A stretch of DNA of 64,000 nt, taken from the NCBI GenBank assembly GCA_036924835.1, contig JBAGRR010000001.1, positions 5,409,001 through 5,473,000 of the forward strand, in the 5' to 3' direction. The first letter of the stretch is position 1, and the number at the start of each line of letters is the position of its first letter. Origin of the DNA: Nitrobacteraceae bacterium AZCC 1564 (lineage in GTDB: Bacteria; Pseudomonadota; Alphaproteobacteria; Rhizobiales; Xanthobacteraceae). Positions 26,888 through 34,777 of this stretch are shown here, in pieces. Both the position numbers and the translations under genes were made by a program. Below the pieces are notes generated by a model. The model had not been told where the DNA came from, made no database searches, and saw only the letters and a program-made list of their open reading frames with translations.

Positions 26888-27063
26888 GCCATCCTTTCGC
26901 AGATGAGCGCATTGCTCGCAGGCCCGTGCAGTTCAGTCCTGTAGACGACTTGCCGTCGGAACAAAGCGAAATCGCCGCCTACATGCTCGGTATGCTCGCG
27001 ACCTCTGCGTTGATCATCGGGCTGACATACGCCGCGATCGGACTGGGGCGGGTGTTGTCCTGA
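26884..27063 (+). CDS. Small single-helix membrane protein coupled to DUF4865 gene
   Basis: 59 residues starting at GTG 26884, whose GTGA overlaps the preceding stop codon. The N-terminal 30 residues are polar (MSHPFADERIARRPVQ), followed by one membrane helix (AYMLGMLATSALIIGLTYAAIGLG). The four-base overlap suggests translational coupling. No family is recognised; a role as an anchor or small partner for the neighbouring DUF4865 protein or hydrolase is possible. Confidence 0.5.
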   Translation: MSHPFADERIARRPVQFSPVDDLPSEQSEIAAYMLGMLATSALIIGLTYAAIGLGRVLS

Positions 27064-27151
27064 TCTGAGGGCTCGGCACGGTTTTCAAAGGACGTTGCCA
27101 ACGTTGGTCGTGAGGCTTGTGCTGGGGCCGGGGCGTGTGCTTGATCGAACA

Positions 27152-27625
27152 ATGAAGCAGGCTCTCCTTGTTGTCGATGTTCAGCCCAGTTTTTCTGTCC
27201 CGACGGAGATCGTGCAGGGTATCAGCGAGTTGGCCCGCATGCTTCCAAGTGTGGCGACGGTTGAACGGCATGATGAATCCATCACGCCATTCGAACGCCA
27301 GCTTGGATGGAGGCCGGGACCAGCGGATGACAGTCTTGTCCCCACTGATCGCACTTTCATCAAGCACGGATATCTGCCACCTGTGGCGGCTATCGGCTAT
27401 CTTCGCGATTTGCAGGTGGACCGCGTGCTGGTTTGCGGCATTCAGACCGAGACGTGCGTTCTTGCTGCGGGCTTCGCGCTCTTCGATGCCGGCTTACATC
27501 CGACGCTTCTGAAATGGTTGACCGTTGGTTCATCACTCGATCGCTCGGGTGAACTGGGGGCGAGGTTGTGGGAGCACCACTTTGGCAGCGTTCTATTGAG
27601 TCCTGATCAACTTAGCCTGGGCTGA
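27152..27625 (+). CDS. Isochorismatase-family hydrolase
   Basis: 157 residues with the cysteine-hydrolase triad: Asp9 in LLVVDVQPSF, Lys71 in FIKHGY and Cys102 in GIQTETCVLAAGF. It is shorter than the common 180-200 residues, because the segment after the first strand is compact. Family members hydrolyse nicotinamide, N-carbamoyl compounds or isochorismate-like ethers. It is grouped with DUF4865 and a LysR regulator. The start is uncertain: ATG 27152 lacks a strong ribosome site, and an open frame continues up to 27095, but the family motif begins at this ATG. Confidence 0.83.
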   Translation: MKQALLVVDVQPSFSVPTEIVQGISELARMLPSVATVERHDESITPFERQLGWRPGPADDSLVPTDRTFIKHGYLPPVAAIGYLRDLQVDRVLVCGIQTETCVLAAGFALFDAGLHPTLLKWLTVGSSLDRSGELGARLWEHHFGSVLLSPDQLSLG

Positions 27626-27778
27626 TTTGCGAGCGCCGCTGTCGCCATCCGACGCGTCTCGCACAATTGAGCGAGCGTACATCACAATTCTCCCAAGCCT
27701 CTCTGGATTACCCACCATTCCCGCTTATCTTTGTGCAACACATTCAGTGTATTGGCACGCGGAGAGCAGGAGACCAGC

Positions 27779-28384
27779 ATGGCGACGACGAGAGGCTTCA
27801 CCGGGCGCCCGCGGGCGACGGACTTAAGCAGCCGCATTCCACCGGGACAGCATCTCGAAAAGGACTTTCCAGTGTTGAGCGCAGGACCCACGCCGCGCAT
27901 CCGCATCGCGGACTGGACCTTCACGCTCAAGGTTGGGCCGCGACCGGTGAAGACCTGGAGCTGGACCGAATTCAACGCGTTGCCGATGACGCAGATGACA
28001 CGTGACATTCACTGCGTCACCACCTGGAGCAAGCTCGACACCGTATGGGAAGGGGTGCTGGTCGACGACATCCTCAAAGCAGCTAGCATCGAAGCGCCGA
28101 CGCCTTACGTTCTGGCGCATTCGTTCGATGGCTATTCCACCAACGTGCCGATGCAGGATCTTGCCGGCAAGGCGATGGTGGCGCTGCGCTTCGGCGGCGA
28201 GCCGCTGGACAGCGACCATGGCGGCCCGGCGCGGCTTTTGGTGCCGCATCTTTATTTCTGGAAGTCGGCCAAATGGCTCAACGGCCTCCAGTTCACGGAG
28301 CGCGATGAAGCAGGCTTCTGGGAGCTTCGTGGCTATCACATGTATGGTGACCCTTGGCGCGAGCAGCGCTACTCGGGAGATTGA
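27779..28384 (+). CDS. Sulfite oxidase-like molybdopterin-dependent oxidoreductase
   Basis: 201 residues of the oxidoreductase molybdopterin-binding domain: FPVLSAGPTPRIRIADWTFTLKVG, then DIHCVTTWSKLDTVWEGVLVDDIL with Cys79 as the probable molybdenum ligand, AHSFDGYSTNVPMQDL, and GPARLLVPHLYFWKSAKWLNGLQF. No signal peptide is present, so it appears cytoplasmic, unlike MsrP/YedY. ATG 27779 is preceded by GGAGA. The next gene, 8 nt on, is a ferredoxin-NADP reductase-like protein, a probable electron partner. The substrate (sulfite, sulfoxide or another oxyanion) is not known. Confidence 0.88.
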   Translation: MATTRGFTGRPRATDLSSRIPPGQHLEKDFPVLSAGPTPRIRIADWTFTLKVGPRPVKTWSWTEFNALPMTQMTRDIHCVTTWSKLDTVWEGVLVDDILKAASIEAPTPYVLAHSFDGYSTNVPMQDLAGKAMVALRFGGEPLDSDHGGPARLLVPHLYFWKSAKWLNGLQFTERDEAGFWELRGYHMYGDPWREQRYSGD

Positions 28385-28392
28385 GTTCACGA

Positions 28393-29139
28393 ATGTCCGA
28401 AGGCTCCGTGCGCTGGCAGACCGCCACCGTCATCGATATCGTCGTGCGCACGCCGCGCATCAAAAGTTTTTTCCTGTCGCTCGAGCATCCGTTTGAATTC
28501 CAGGCGGGGCAGCATGTCGATATCCGGCTGACCGCGCCGGACGGCTATCAGGCGATGCGCAGTTACTCCATCGCGTCCGCTCCGGACCACGGCACCAGCA
28601 TTGAACTCGCCGTCGAACGCCTCGATGACGGCGAGGTCTCGATGTTCATGCACGATGTCATTGTGCCGGGGGACGAGATCGAGGTGCGTGGTCCCTTAGG
28701 CGGACACTTTATATGGTCGGTCACCGATGGTGGTCCGCTGTTGTTGCTCGGTGGCGGGTCGGGCGTTGTCCCGCTGGTGTCGATGGTGCGCCATCTGAAA
28801 GCGGCCAACCTCGCAGGCTCCACCGTTCCGGTGCTTCTGCTGCTCTCGGCCCGCACGTGGGATGAGGCGCTGTTTCGCGATGAGCTGCTGGAGTTCAACA
28901 AGGAGATGAGCGGCTTCACATTCGTGTTGAACTTAACCCGCGAAGCCAGCGCCCGCGGGCAGGATTTCGGCCGGCGCATTGATGCGGCAATGGCGGCTGA
29001 TGTGGTGAAACGTTTGCCGGGCCCGCCCGTTCATGTCTTTGTCTGCGGTTCAAATGCGTTCGTGAATGCGGCCGCGGACAGCGCGCTGGCGGCGGGCATT
29101 CCTGCTGAGACGATCCGCACCGAGCGCTACGGCGGCTGA
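28393..29139 (+). CDS. FAD/NAD(P)-binding ferredoxin reductase-type oxidoreductase
   Basis: 248 residues. The FNR fold is clear: the FAD-binding motif RSYSIASA near residue 57, VRGPLGGHFIW, the NAD(P) motif GGGSGVVPLVSM near residue 120, and the C-terminal VFVCGSNAFVNAA. No 2Fe-2S domain is fused, so it works with a separate acceptor. It lies 8 nt after the molybdopterin oxidoreductase and probably moves electrons between NAD(P)H and that enzyme. An open frame extends upstream to 28354 inside the previous gene; ATG 28393 gives the family's usual length. Confidence 0.9.
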   Translation: MSEGSVRWQTATVIDIVVRTPRIKSFFLSLEHPFEFQAGQHVDIRLTAPDGYQAMRSYSIASAPDHGTSIELAVERLDDGEVSMFMHDVIVPGDEIEVRGPLGGHFIWSVTDGGPLLLLGGGSGVVPLVSMVRHLKAANLAGSTVPVLLLLSARTWDEALFRDELLEFNKEMSGFTFVLNLTREASARGQDFGRRIDAAMAADVVKRLPGPPVHVFVCGSNAFVNAAADSALAAGIPAETIRTERYGG

Positions 29140-29167
29140 AGGTGGTTGGAGCGGGAGTGGAGAGATC

Positions 29168-30478
29168 ATGACAGAACAACTCGCTCCCACAATCGATCAG
29201 ACCTCGCTGCCGCCGCCGGGCCGAACGACGCTTGCCGTCACCATCGGCAACATGCTCGAGTTCTATGATTTCATCACCTACAGCTTTTTCGCGATCCAGA
29301 TCGGTCGCACGTTCTTCCCGATGCAGGGCGAGTACGGCAGCCTGATGCTGTCGCTGGCGACGTTCGGCGCGGGCTTCATCACCCGGCCGATCGGCGCGCT
29401 GGTGCTCGGCACTTATTCGGACCGCGTGGGCCGCAAGCCCGCGATGGTGCTGAGCTTCACCATGATGGGATCCGCCATCATCCTGCTGGCGCTGACGCCA
29501 TCTTACGAGAGCATCGGCATTGCTGCGCCGATCCTCGCCATCATCGCGCGCATGGTGCAGGGCTTCTCGCTCGGCGGCGAAGTGGGCACGACCACGGCTT
29601 ACCTTCTGGAGGCAGCGAAGCCGCATAGGCGAGGGTTGGCGGTGTCGTGGCAGCCGGCGAGCCAGCAGATCGCCGCGACGATTGGGGCGCTGGTCGGAAC
29701 GATCCTTGCGGAAACCATGAGCAGCGCCGCGCTTGATGCTTACGGCTGGCGCATTGCGTTTCTGCTCGGCGCGGTCTGTCTGCCGTTCGGTTTGTGGATG
29801 CGCACGGGTCTGCCGGAAACGCTGCATCTGCAGGAGACCGAGTCCGTTTCGCAGCAGTCTGCAGGCAAACCACGCGGCACAGTGCGCACTCATCTGCGTC
29901 TTCTGATCCTCGGTCTGCTGGTTTTGGCGAGCGGCACCATCATCACCTACGTCACGCAATACATGACGACCTATGCCGAAAACACGCTGCATGTCCGGCC
30001 GGGGCTTGCGTTCGCCACCACTGTTTCGAGCAATGCGCTCGGCCTTGCGGGTGTGCTTTACGGCGGCTGGCTTGCGGATCGTTACGGCCGCTGGCCGATC
30101 ATGGTGTGGCCGCAGCTAGTAGCATTGCTGATGACTTATCCGGTGTTCCTGTGGATCGTGAACACACAGAGCGCACTCGCGTTGCTGGGCGGCTTCGGCG
30201 TGTTATCGCTGATCGGCAGCATTCCCTACAGTGCGTTCTATGTGGCGCTGGCGGAAGGGCTGCCGAAGCACATTCGCGGCGGAGCGTTTGCGACGATTTA
30301 TGCGATTGCCATTGCCGCGTTCGGCGGCACGGCGCAATTGGTGGTCACGTGGCTCATTCACGTCACCGGCAATGCGCTCGCGCCCGCCTGGTATTTGCTG
30401 TTTGCGACCGCCGTCGGCCTCGTTGCCATGGCCTTGATGCGTGAAACTGCGCCGGGAAGAAACGTTCGGCCGTCCTGA
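29168..30478 (+). CDS. MFS transporter, MHS/citrate-proton symporter type
   Basis: 436 residues, 12 predicted helices. VTIGNMLEFYDFITYSFFA in helix 1, GTYSDRVGRKPAMV in loop 2-3 and RMVQGFSLGGEVGTTTAYLLE in helix 4-5 resemble the citrate/tricarballylate symporter branch. GGAGTGGAGAGATC precedes ATG 29168; the open frame to 29066 lies inside the preceding gene. It is third in a cluster with the molybdopterin oxidoreductase and ferredoxin reductase, so it may import their substrate. Confidence 0.9.
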   Translation: MTEQLAPTIDQTSLPPPGRTTLAVTIGNMLEFYDFITYSFFAIQIGRTFFPMQGEYGSLMLSLATFGAGFITRPIGALVLGTYSDRVGRKPAMVLSFTMMGSAIILLALTPSYESIGIAAPILAIIARMVQGFSLGGEVGTTTAYLLEAAKPHRRGLAVSWQPASQQIAATIGALVGTILAETMSSAALDAYGWRIAFLLGAVCLPFGLWMRTGLPETLHLQETESVSQQSAGKPRGTVRTHLRLLILGLLVLASGTIITYVTQYMTTYAENTLHVRPGLAFATTVSSNALGLAGVLYGGWLADRYGRWPIMVWPQLVALLMTYPVFLWIVNTQSALALLGGFGVLSLIGSIPYSAFYVALAEGLPKHIRGGAFATIYAIAIAAFGGTAQLVVTWLIHVTGNALAPAWYLLFATAVGLVAMALMRETAPGRNVRPS

Positions 30479-30510
30479 CGCCTTATTTCCAGATCCAGAT
30501 CAAGGGGATC

Positions 30511-30663
30511 AGGTCCCGTAAGGGAAGGCACCCGCGGCGAAACGCGGGTAAGTCGATACAGGTAAAGTAACTCTACGAAAGGTTGTGCTCAGATGGTTCC
30601 CGAGCTCACGGCATCGTGATCACGGCCGTGGGTCAATGGACCCCCGTGTATTCATGCATCGGG
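30511..30663 (+). ncRNA. Candidate structured RNA or leader with three-way junction
   Basis: The 322-bp gap 30479-30800 contains no gene but many clean stems: TCCC-GTAA-GGGA with a GNRA loop (30514-30525), CCCGCG-GCGAAA-CGCGGG (30531-30548), and a junction closed by CCCGA (30599-30603) with TCGGG (30659-30663) that encloses CACGGC/GCCGTG (30607-30630) and GGGTC-AATG-GACCC (30630-30643). AGTAAAGTACTC-like segments recur at 30561 and 30698. Strand is assumed from the downstream gene. No known RNA family is recognised. Confidence 0.3.
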
Positions 30664-30800
30664 CTAAAGTGTTTTAGGCGGGGGATTGGAGACCAGTAAA
30701 GTACTCATCGCCAAAAAACCTGTGAATAGATTCAGATGAGGCTGTGACCAACTAAGCTCCGATTACGAGGACTTACTTTGTAACCAAGGGAGTACTAGTC

Positions 30801-31274
30801 ATGGTGAAGCCGATTGATGGACAAGTCTTTGACCTGGTTAATTTGGAAAAGGAGATTGAAGCCCAAGTTCATAGTTTCTTGCCAGCTCGCGAGCCGCGCT
30901 CTTTGAACGTCGTGCACGCAAGGAATGGGGTGCCAACACGCACGATGCCCGATTACGTGCAGCATTGCGACGGTGCCACGGAAATCGGCAAACTTTCGGC
31001 TGAGGCCGTGGTCCGCGAATACGAGGCTGCGGCGAAAGAGATCGAAGGAATGGGCGCCGAGCTGATCGAACGCGTCAAGCAATGCGAGACGATGACCAAG
31101 AATGCGTTCGTGGCCACGGAGGAAATGAAGGAGACCGCAGCGCGATACCGCGAGGAGGCCCGGCGCATCTTCCTTGAGATTGAAAACTGCACGCGGATGA
31201 CGGACGAGGTGCGCAAGACCTGCAACGATCTGAAGGAAAAGATCGCGCAGCCGACGCCGACTCCCGCAGCGTGA
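30801..31274 (+). CDS. Hypothetical coiled-coil protein
   Basis: 157 residues, GGGAG 8 nt before ATG. The N-terminal 55 residues include FLPAREPRSLNVVHARNGVPTRTMPDYVQHC. Residues about 58-148 are a long charged helix (EYEAAAKEIEGMGAELIERVKQ, RYREEARRIFLEIENCTRM) with heptad spacing and four cysteines, and the end is PTPTPAA. It is probably a cytoplasmic coiled-coil protein. Similar unnamed proteins occur in Bradyrhizobium-group genomes; no function is known. It is preceded by the possible structured RNA region. Confidence 0.6.
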   Translation: MVKPIDGQVFDLVNLEKEIEAQVHSFLPAREPRSLNVVHARNGVPTRTMPDYVQHCDGATEIGKLSAEAVVREYEAAAKEIEGMGAELIERVKQCETMTKNAFVATEEMKETAARYREEARRIFLEIENCTRMTDEVRKTCNDLKEKIAQPTPTPAA

Positions 31275-31514
31275 GCTGCGGTTGCCGTTCGGATCGCGCC
31301 GCTGTCTTTTGATCAAGCTGCAGTTTTGATCCGTTAGTGGATCTGCGCAGCGTCTTCTGCGGGCGGCAGGCCGAACAAGCAGGCCGAAGAAGCGGGTATA
31401 TTTCCCGAGCGAACTGTGACGCGCTTTCGACGTCACGGGCGAGGGATGACGCGTTCACGGATTGGGAAATCCGCGGCATTAGCGCGCCCGGCTTTACGCT
31501 GTGCAGGCTGCAAA

Positions 31515-31558
31515 GCACCCAAAAACCGTTGACGGGCTTTATCGAGCCCGATGGGTGC
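31515..31558. other. Nested hairpin in a gene-free stretch
   Basis: GCACCC (31515-31520) and GGGTGC (31553-31558) enclose CGGGCT-TTATCG-AGCCCG (31533-31550). There is no U tract, so it is not a standard terminator. The surrounding 31275-31604 holds no supported gene. Confidence 0.4.
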
Positions 31559-31604
31559 GTCGTATTTGCTTGAGCCGTCACCGGTCTTTTAGCTTACCGG
31601 TTGC

Positions 31605-31683
31605 CTGGTGCAGTGGATCTGACGTTCGTATCAGTATTCGCCGCTGGTCCATCATACGAACGTCAGATCCAAAACCGCACTAG
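31605..31683. repeat. Hairpin repeat C (left-type) of pair C-B
   Basis: Outer arms CTGGTGCAGT and ACCGCACTAG, a 17-base perfect inner stem (31615-31631 with 31654-31670) and AAA unpaired on the 3' strand (31671-31673). It has the same plan as hairpin F at 44818, with a different but still complementary stem sequence. Confidence 0.9.
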
Positions 31684-31696
31684 ATTCATATTTTTG

Positions 31697-31772
31697 CTAG
31701 TGTCCCTTAGGTTCTGACATTCGTAAACGAGCTAGCCGCAAACTGGTACGAATGTCAGAACCGGGACGTTAG
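31697..31772. repeat. Hairpin repeat B (right-type) of pair C-B
   Basis: Starts CTAGTGTCCC exactly 13 nt after C, with TTA unpaired on the 5' strand (31707-31709), a 16-base perfect inner stem (31710-31725 with 31747-31762), and the end GGGACGTTAG. It is about 90% identical to hairpin A at 11150. Confidence 0.9.
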
Positions 31773-31816
31773 CGCTACGCTTCCCCACCTACATCGATCG
31801 GCTGCACCAGCGGTTC

Positions 31817-31996
31817 ATGACCACTGATGAGATACCAGATCCTTCTGTCGTGGACGCTCCACACCCTCGCGTAGAGCCTCCCGGGTACATCCGGTATTTG
31901 GAGTCCAGCAGTCGCCGTAGCATCCGGTCCCGCGTTGGAGGCCTTCTAATTCTCATGAAGGCCAAGCGTATTGAGCGTCGCCTGCTGAAGGCATAG
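31817..31996 (+). CDS. Possible small basic protein
   Basis: An open frame of 59 residues (MTTDEIPDPSVVDAPHPRVE followed by PPGYIRYLESSSRRSIRSR and a basic end LMKAKRIERRLLKA). The amino acid composition looks protein-like, and the frame continues upstream without stop to about 31770, inside the end of hairpin B. There is no clear ribosome-binding site. It may be a real small protein or the tail of a gene broken by hairpin insertion. Confidence 0.3.
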   Translation: MTTDEIPDPSVVDAPHPRVEPPGYIRYLESSSRRSIRSRVGGLLILMKAKRIERRLLKA

Positions 31997-32047
31997 AGGT
32001 TGTTGAAACGCTCACGTCAGTAAGTTCGATCAATCAGGGAGTGGCAG

Positions 32048-32368
32048 ATGCTTGACCAGCAGGAGATGTCGCGTCGAGAGGATCGGGCCACCTTGCATGA
32101 GGATCTCGATCGCGCCTTGATGGTCGCGTTCTGCCGGGCATTGGAAACGTCGCCCCTTATGCCGATGACGGTGTTGAGTGCCATGGCGGAGGCATTTGGT
32201 TCGGTTTACCGCCAGGTCGCTGATACTCATGACAAGGGGGAATGTCCTTGCGGATGGGAGCCCTCACGCGCGGAGGACATCGAACATCTCGAATCCACCT
32301 TCAGAAAAGCTGCGATGTCGCCGGCCGTCCAAAGGCTTTCAACCATGAAGATTGCCGGCAGCGCGTGA
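32048..32368 (+). CDS. Hypothetical protein
   Basis: 106 residues; AGGGAG lies 7 nt before the ATG. It appears cytosolic and mostly helical: MSRREDRATLHEDLDRALMVAFCRALETS, then MTVLSAMAEAFGSVYRQVAD, a KGECPCGWEP segment with a Cys-x-Cys pair, and ESTFRKAAMSPAVQRLS. The CPCGW segment may bind metal. No family is recognised, and no functional link to neighbours is visible. Confidence 0.55.
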   Translation: MLDQQEMSRREDRATLHEDLDRALMVAFCRALETSPLMPMTVLSAMAEAFGSVYRQVADTHDKGECPCGWEPSRAEDIEHLESTFRKAAMSPAVQRLSTMKIAGSA

Positions 32369-32738
32369 AATCCGTTTGTCCGGACGTCCTTGGGTGTACT
32401 TGGCTATATTGCGAGTCGCCTGGGCGTTACGATTGGTTGTGGCGATATCATTCTGCTGAAGTAAGTTGCCGCGAAAGAAGTATCCTAGTCGAAAATCGAT
32501 CATCTCCTTCGCATCGACGCATTGGATTAAATCTCCTGCCGCGTCATCAATTTCAAAATTCCATTTCATTGACGCTTGCATCGGCTGTTCGCATCCTAAC
32601 GCGACAATTGCGCACGATCAGGTTGCGTAAAAAATACACCTAGCACACGCGTGCATTGGCTGCGGCGCGGGGCGTTGACGGTATGTCGTCGGCGCGCCGA
32701 ACGATGTTGCGTGCGATGAATTGAGAGAGGCGAGTATT
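32369..32738. other. AT-richer intergenic region before the Liv operon
   Basis: About 370 bp with no supported gene. It probably contains the promoter of the Liv-type operon. GCACACGCGTGC (32643-32654) forms an imperfect dyad. I could not assign a sigma factor box with confidence. Confidence 0.4.
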
Positions 32739-33893
32739 ATGGGTGCGGGATTTTCGCGACGCAGTGTTCTGGCGCTTGGTGGTGCAGCAGTTTTTTCTGC
32801 GTCTGGATTTGCCCAGAGTGGACGGGTCGCGAAGATAGGCCTTGTGCAATCGACAACGGGCGGTTCGGCAGCCCTTTACGGCACAGAGCAGAAGCAGGCG
32901 ATCGAGCTGGCGTTCGCGGAAATCAACGCAGCGAAAACGCTGAAGGATATCAGGCTTGAAGGCCATCTATGCGGACGATGGTGCTGACCGCGGGCAGACC
33001 GTCAACATCTTCCAGCGGCTGATTCGGCAGGACAAGGTGATCGCCATTCTTGGGCCGACCTTGTCGAACTCAGCCTTTGCCGCGGATCCGATTGCACAAC
33101 AAGCCGGAATTCCGGTGATCGCAAGCTCGAACACCGCACCAAACGTCACCAAGATCGGCGACTTCATCTTCCGCACCAGAGCGTGCCGGAAGATCAGGTG
33201 TTCCCGACTGTGTTACGCTACGCGGGGCAGAAGCGCGGCATCAAGAAGGTGGCTCTGATCTACGGAATCGACGATGCGCTGACGCGCAGTGCTCATGATG
33301 TTCAGAAGAAAGCGGTGACCGAGCTCGGGCTCGAACAGGTCGGCATCGAGAGCTACCAGAAGGGCGACGTGGATTTCTCCGCCCAGCTCACCAAGCTGCG
33401 CGAACAGAAGCCGGATGCCATCATTCTCGGCACGCTCGCGGAGGAGGCTGCAGCCATCCTGCGTCAGTCGCGCCAGCTCGGGTTCGACAGCAAAACGACA
33501 TTCATCGGCTGCAATGCCAACATTTCGGCGAAGCTGTTCGAACTCGCAGGTCCCGCCGCAAACGGGATCATCGTTGGCGCGGCGTGGTTTGCCGGATACG
33601 ACAGTCCGCGCAGCAAGGCGTTCGTCGAGGCGTACCGAAAGCGCTACGGCACCACGCCGGATATCTATGCCGCTCAGGGATACGACGCGGCGTATCTGAT
33701 CGCCGAAGCCATCCGTCGCGCGGACGATGTGACGAGCGGAAAAGCCGTGCGCGACAAGCTCGCTGCGATCAGTGACTTTGAGGGAGTGCTGGGGCGTTTC
33801 GGCTGGTCGGCCGAGCGCGACGCGACGGTGCAGCCTAAAGTGCTGATCGGCGACGGTGACAGCAAGGTGTTTGTCGCCGCTGCGGTCAGCTGA
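32739..33893 (+). pseudogene. Branched-chain amino acid-type ABC transporter binding protein (LivK-like), two compensating frameshifts
   Basis: The product begins MGAGFSRRSVLALGGAAVF, a twin-arginine signal peptide, then AKIGLVQSTTGGSAALYGTEQ. Near 32958-32966 the frame moves (CTTGAAGGCC, where one fewer G would read LEAIYADDGAD), and it continues in another frame to IFRT near 33174. There it returns to the first frame at VPEDQVFPTVLRY (near 33176-33183) and runs intact to 33893 with a normal periplasmic-binding C-lobe. The middle about 70 residues are thus out of frame. Either sequencing errors or a decayed gene; the other Liv genes are intact. Confidence 0.8.
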
Positions 33894-33895
33894 TC

Positions 33896-34777
33896 ATGTT
33901 GCTTCAACAATTCGTAAACGGCCTCTCCCTCGGGGGCGTTTACGCCGTTTTCGCCATCGGATTCACGCTCGTGTTCGGCGTGATGAACGTCCTCAACCTG
34001 TCGCATGGCGCGGTCTTCATGTGGAGCGCCTATGTTGGGCTGGAGGTGGTGCGCACGCTGGCGTTGCCCCTCCCGGTCGCGATCATTGTCGCAGCGATTG
34101 CTGCAGGTCTGCTTGGCGTGTTGAGCGAGGTCATCATATTTCGCCCGTTGCAGAGACGCGGCGCGCATCGCTGGATGGCGATGGTCGGCAGTCTGGCGCT
34201 CGCGCGGATTCTCATTGGCCTCGCTCAGGAAGTGTTCGGGACGCAGGTCGTGCGCTACCCGGATAACGGTCTTGCATCGACTGTCATCGAAATCTTCGGC
34301 GCGCGGCTGCAACTGCTGCAGATCGTCGCCATCGTCACGGCGCTCGTGATGGTGATCGGCCTCGCGGCCTTCCTACGACTGACCAATGTCGGGCGGGCCG
34401 TTCGAACCGTTGCATTCAGCGAGACCGTCGCCTGTATCGTCGGTGTTCCGGTCGAGCGTATCAGGCTCGCTACCTTCTTCGTGTCAGGCGCGCTGGCTGG
34501 TGGCGCAGGCGTGTTGTGGTCGCTGCTATTCCAGTCGGTATCACCGTTCATGGGCGATGCCATCCTGCTCAAGGGCCTCACGGTGCTGATCCTTGGCGGA
34601 TTGGGGAATGTTGCCGGCGCCTTGGTCGGAGGTGTGCTGCTTGGTCTCGTTGAAGTCGGCAGCGTCGTCGCTGTCGGGTCGAGCTATCGCGACGCAGTCG
34701 GCTTTGGTCTCGTGCTGCTCATCCTGCTCACGCGGCCGACAGGCCTGTTCTCAACGCAGGAGACCAAGCGGGCATGA
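33896..34777 (+). CDS. ABC transporter permease, LivH type
   Basis: 293 residues, about eight membrane helices, with the LivH pattern: QFVNGLSLGGVYAVFAIGFTLVFGVMNVLNLSHGAVFM at the N-terminus and GVPVERIRLATFFVSGALAGGAGVLWSLLF at the cytoplasmic EAA-like loop. It is followed by GLTVLILGGLGNVAGALVGG. It starts 3 nt after the binding-protein stop, and its end overlaps LivM by ATGA. The pore-forming half of a hydrophobic/polar amino acid-type importer; the real substrate is inferred below from the operon. Confidence 0.9.
   Translation: MLLQQFVNGLSLGGVYAVFAIGFTLVFGVMNVLNLSHGAVFMWSAYVGLEVVRTLALPLPVAIIVAAIAAGLLGVLSEVIIFRPLQRRGAHRWMAMVGSLALARILIGLAQEVFGTQVVRYPDNGLASTVIEIFGARLQLLQIVAIVTALVMVIGLAAFLRLTNVGRAVRTVAFSETVACIVGVPVERIRLATFFVSGALAGGAGVLWSLLFQSVSPFMGDAILLKGLTVLILGGLGNVAGALVGGVLLGLVEVGSVVAVGSSYRDAVGFGLVLLILLTRPTGLFSTQETKRA

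Noticed and set aside
28916-29992. 358-residue open frame opposite the ferredoxin reductase and carrier genes
   Set aside because: Spans the boundary of two well supported genes and is rich in Arg, Gln and His.
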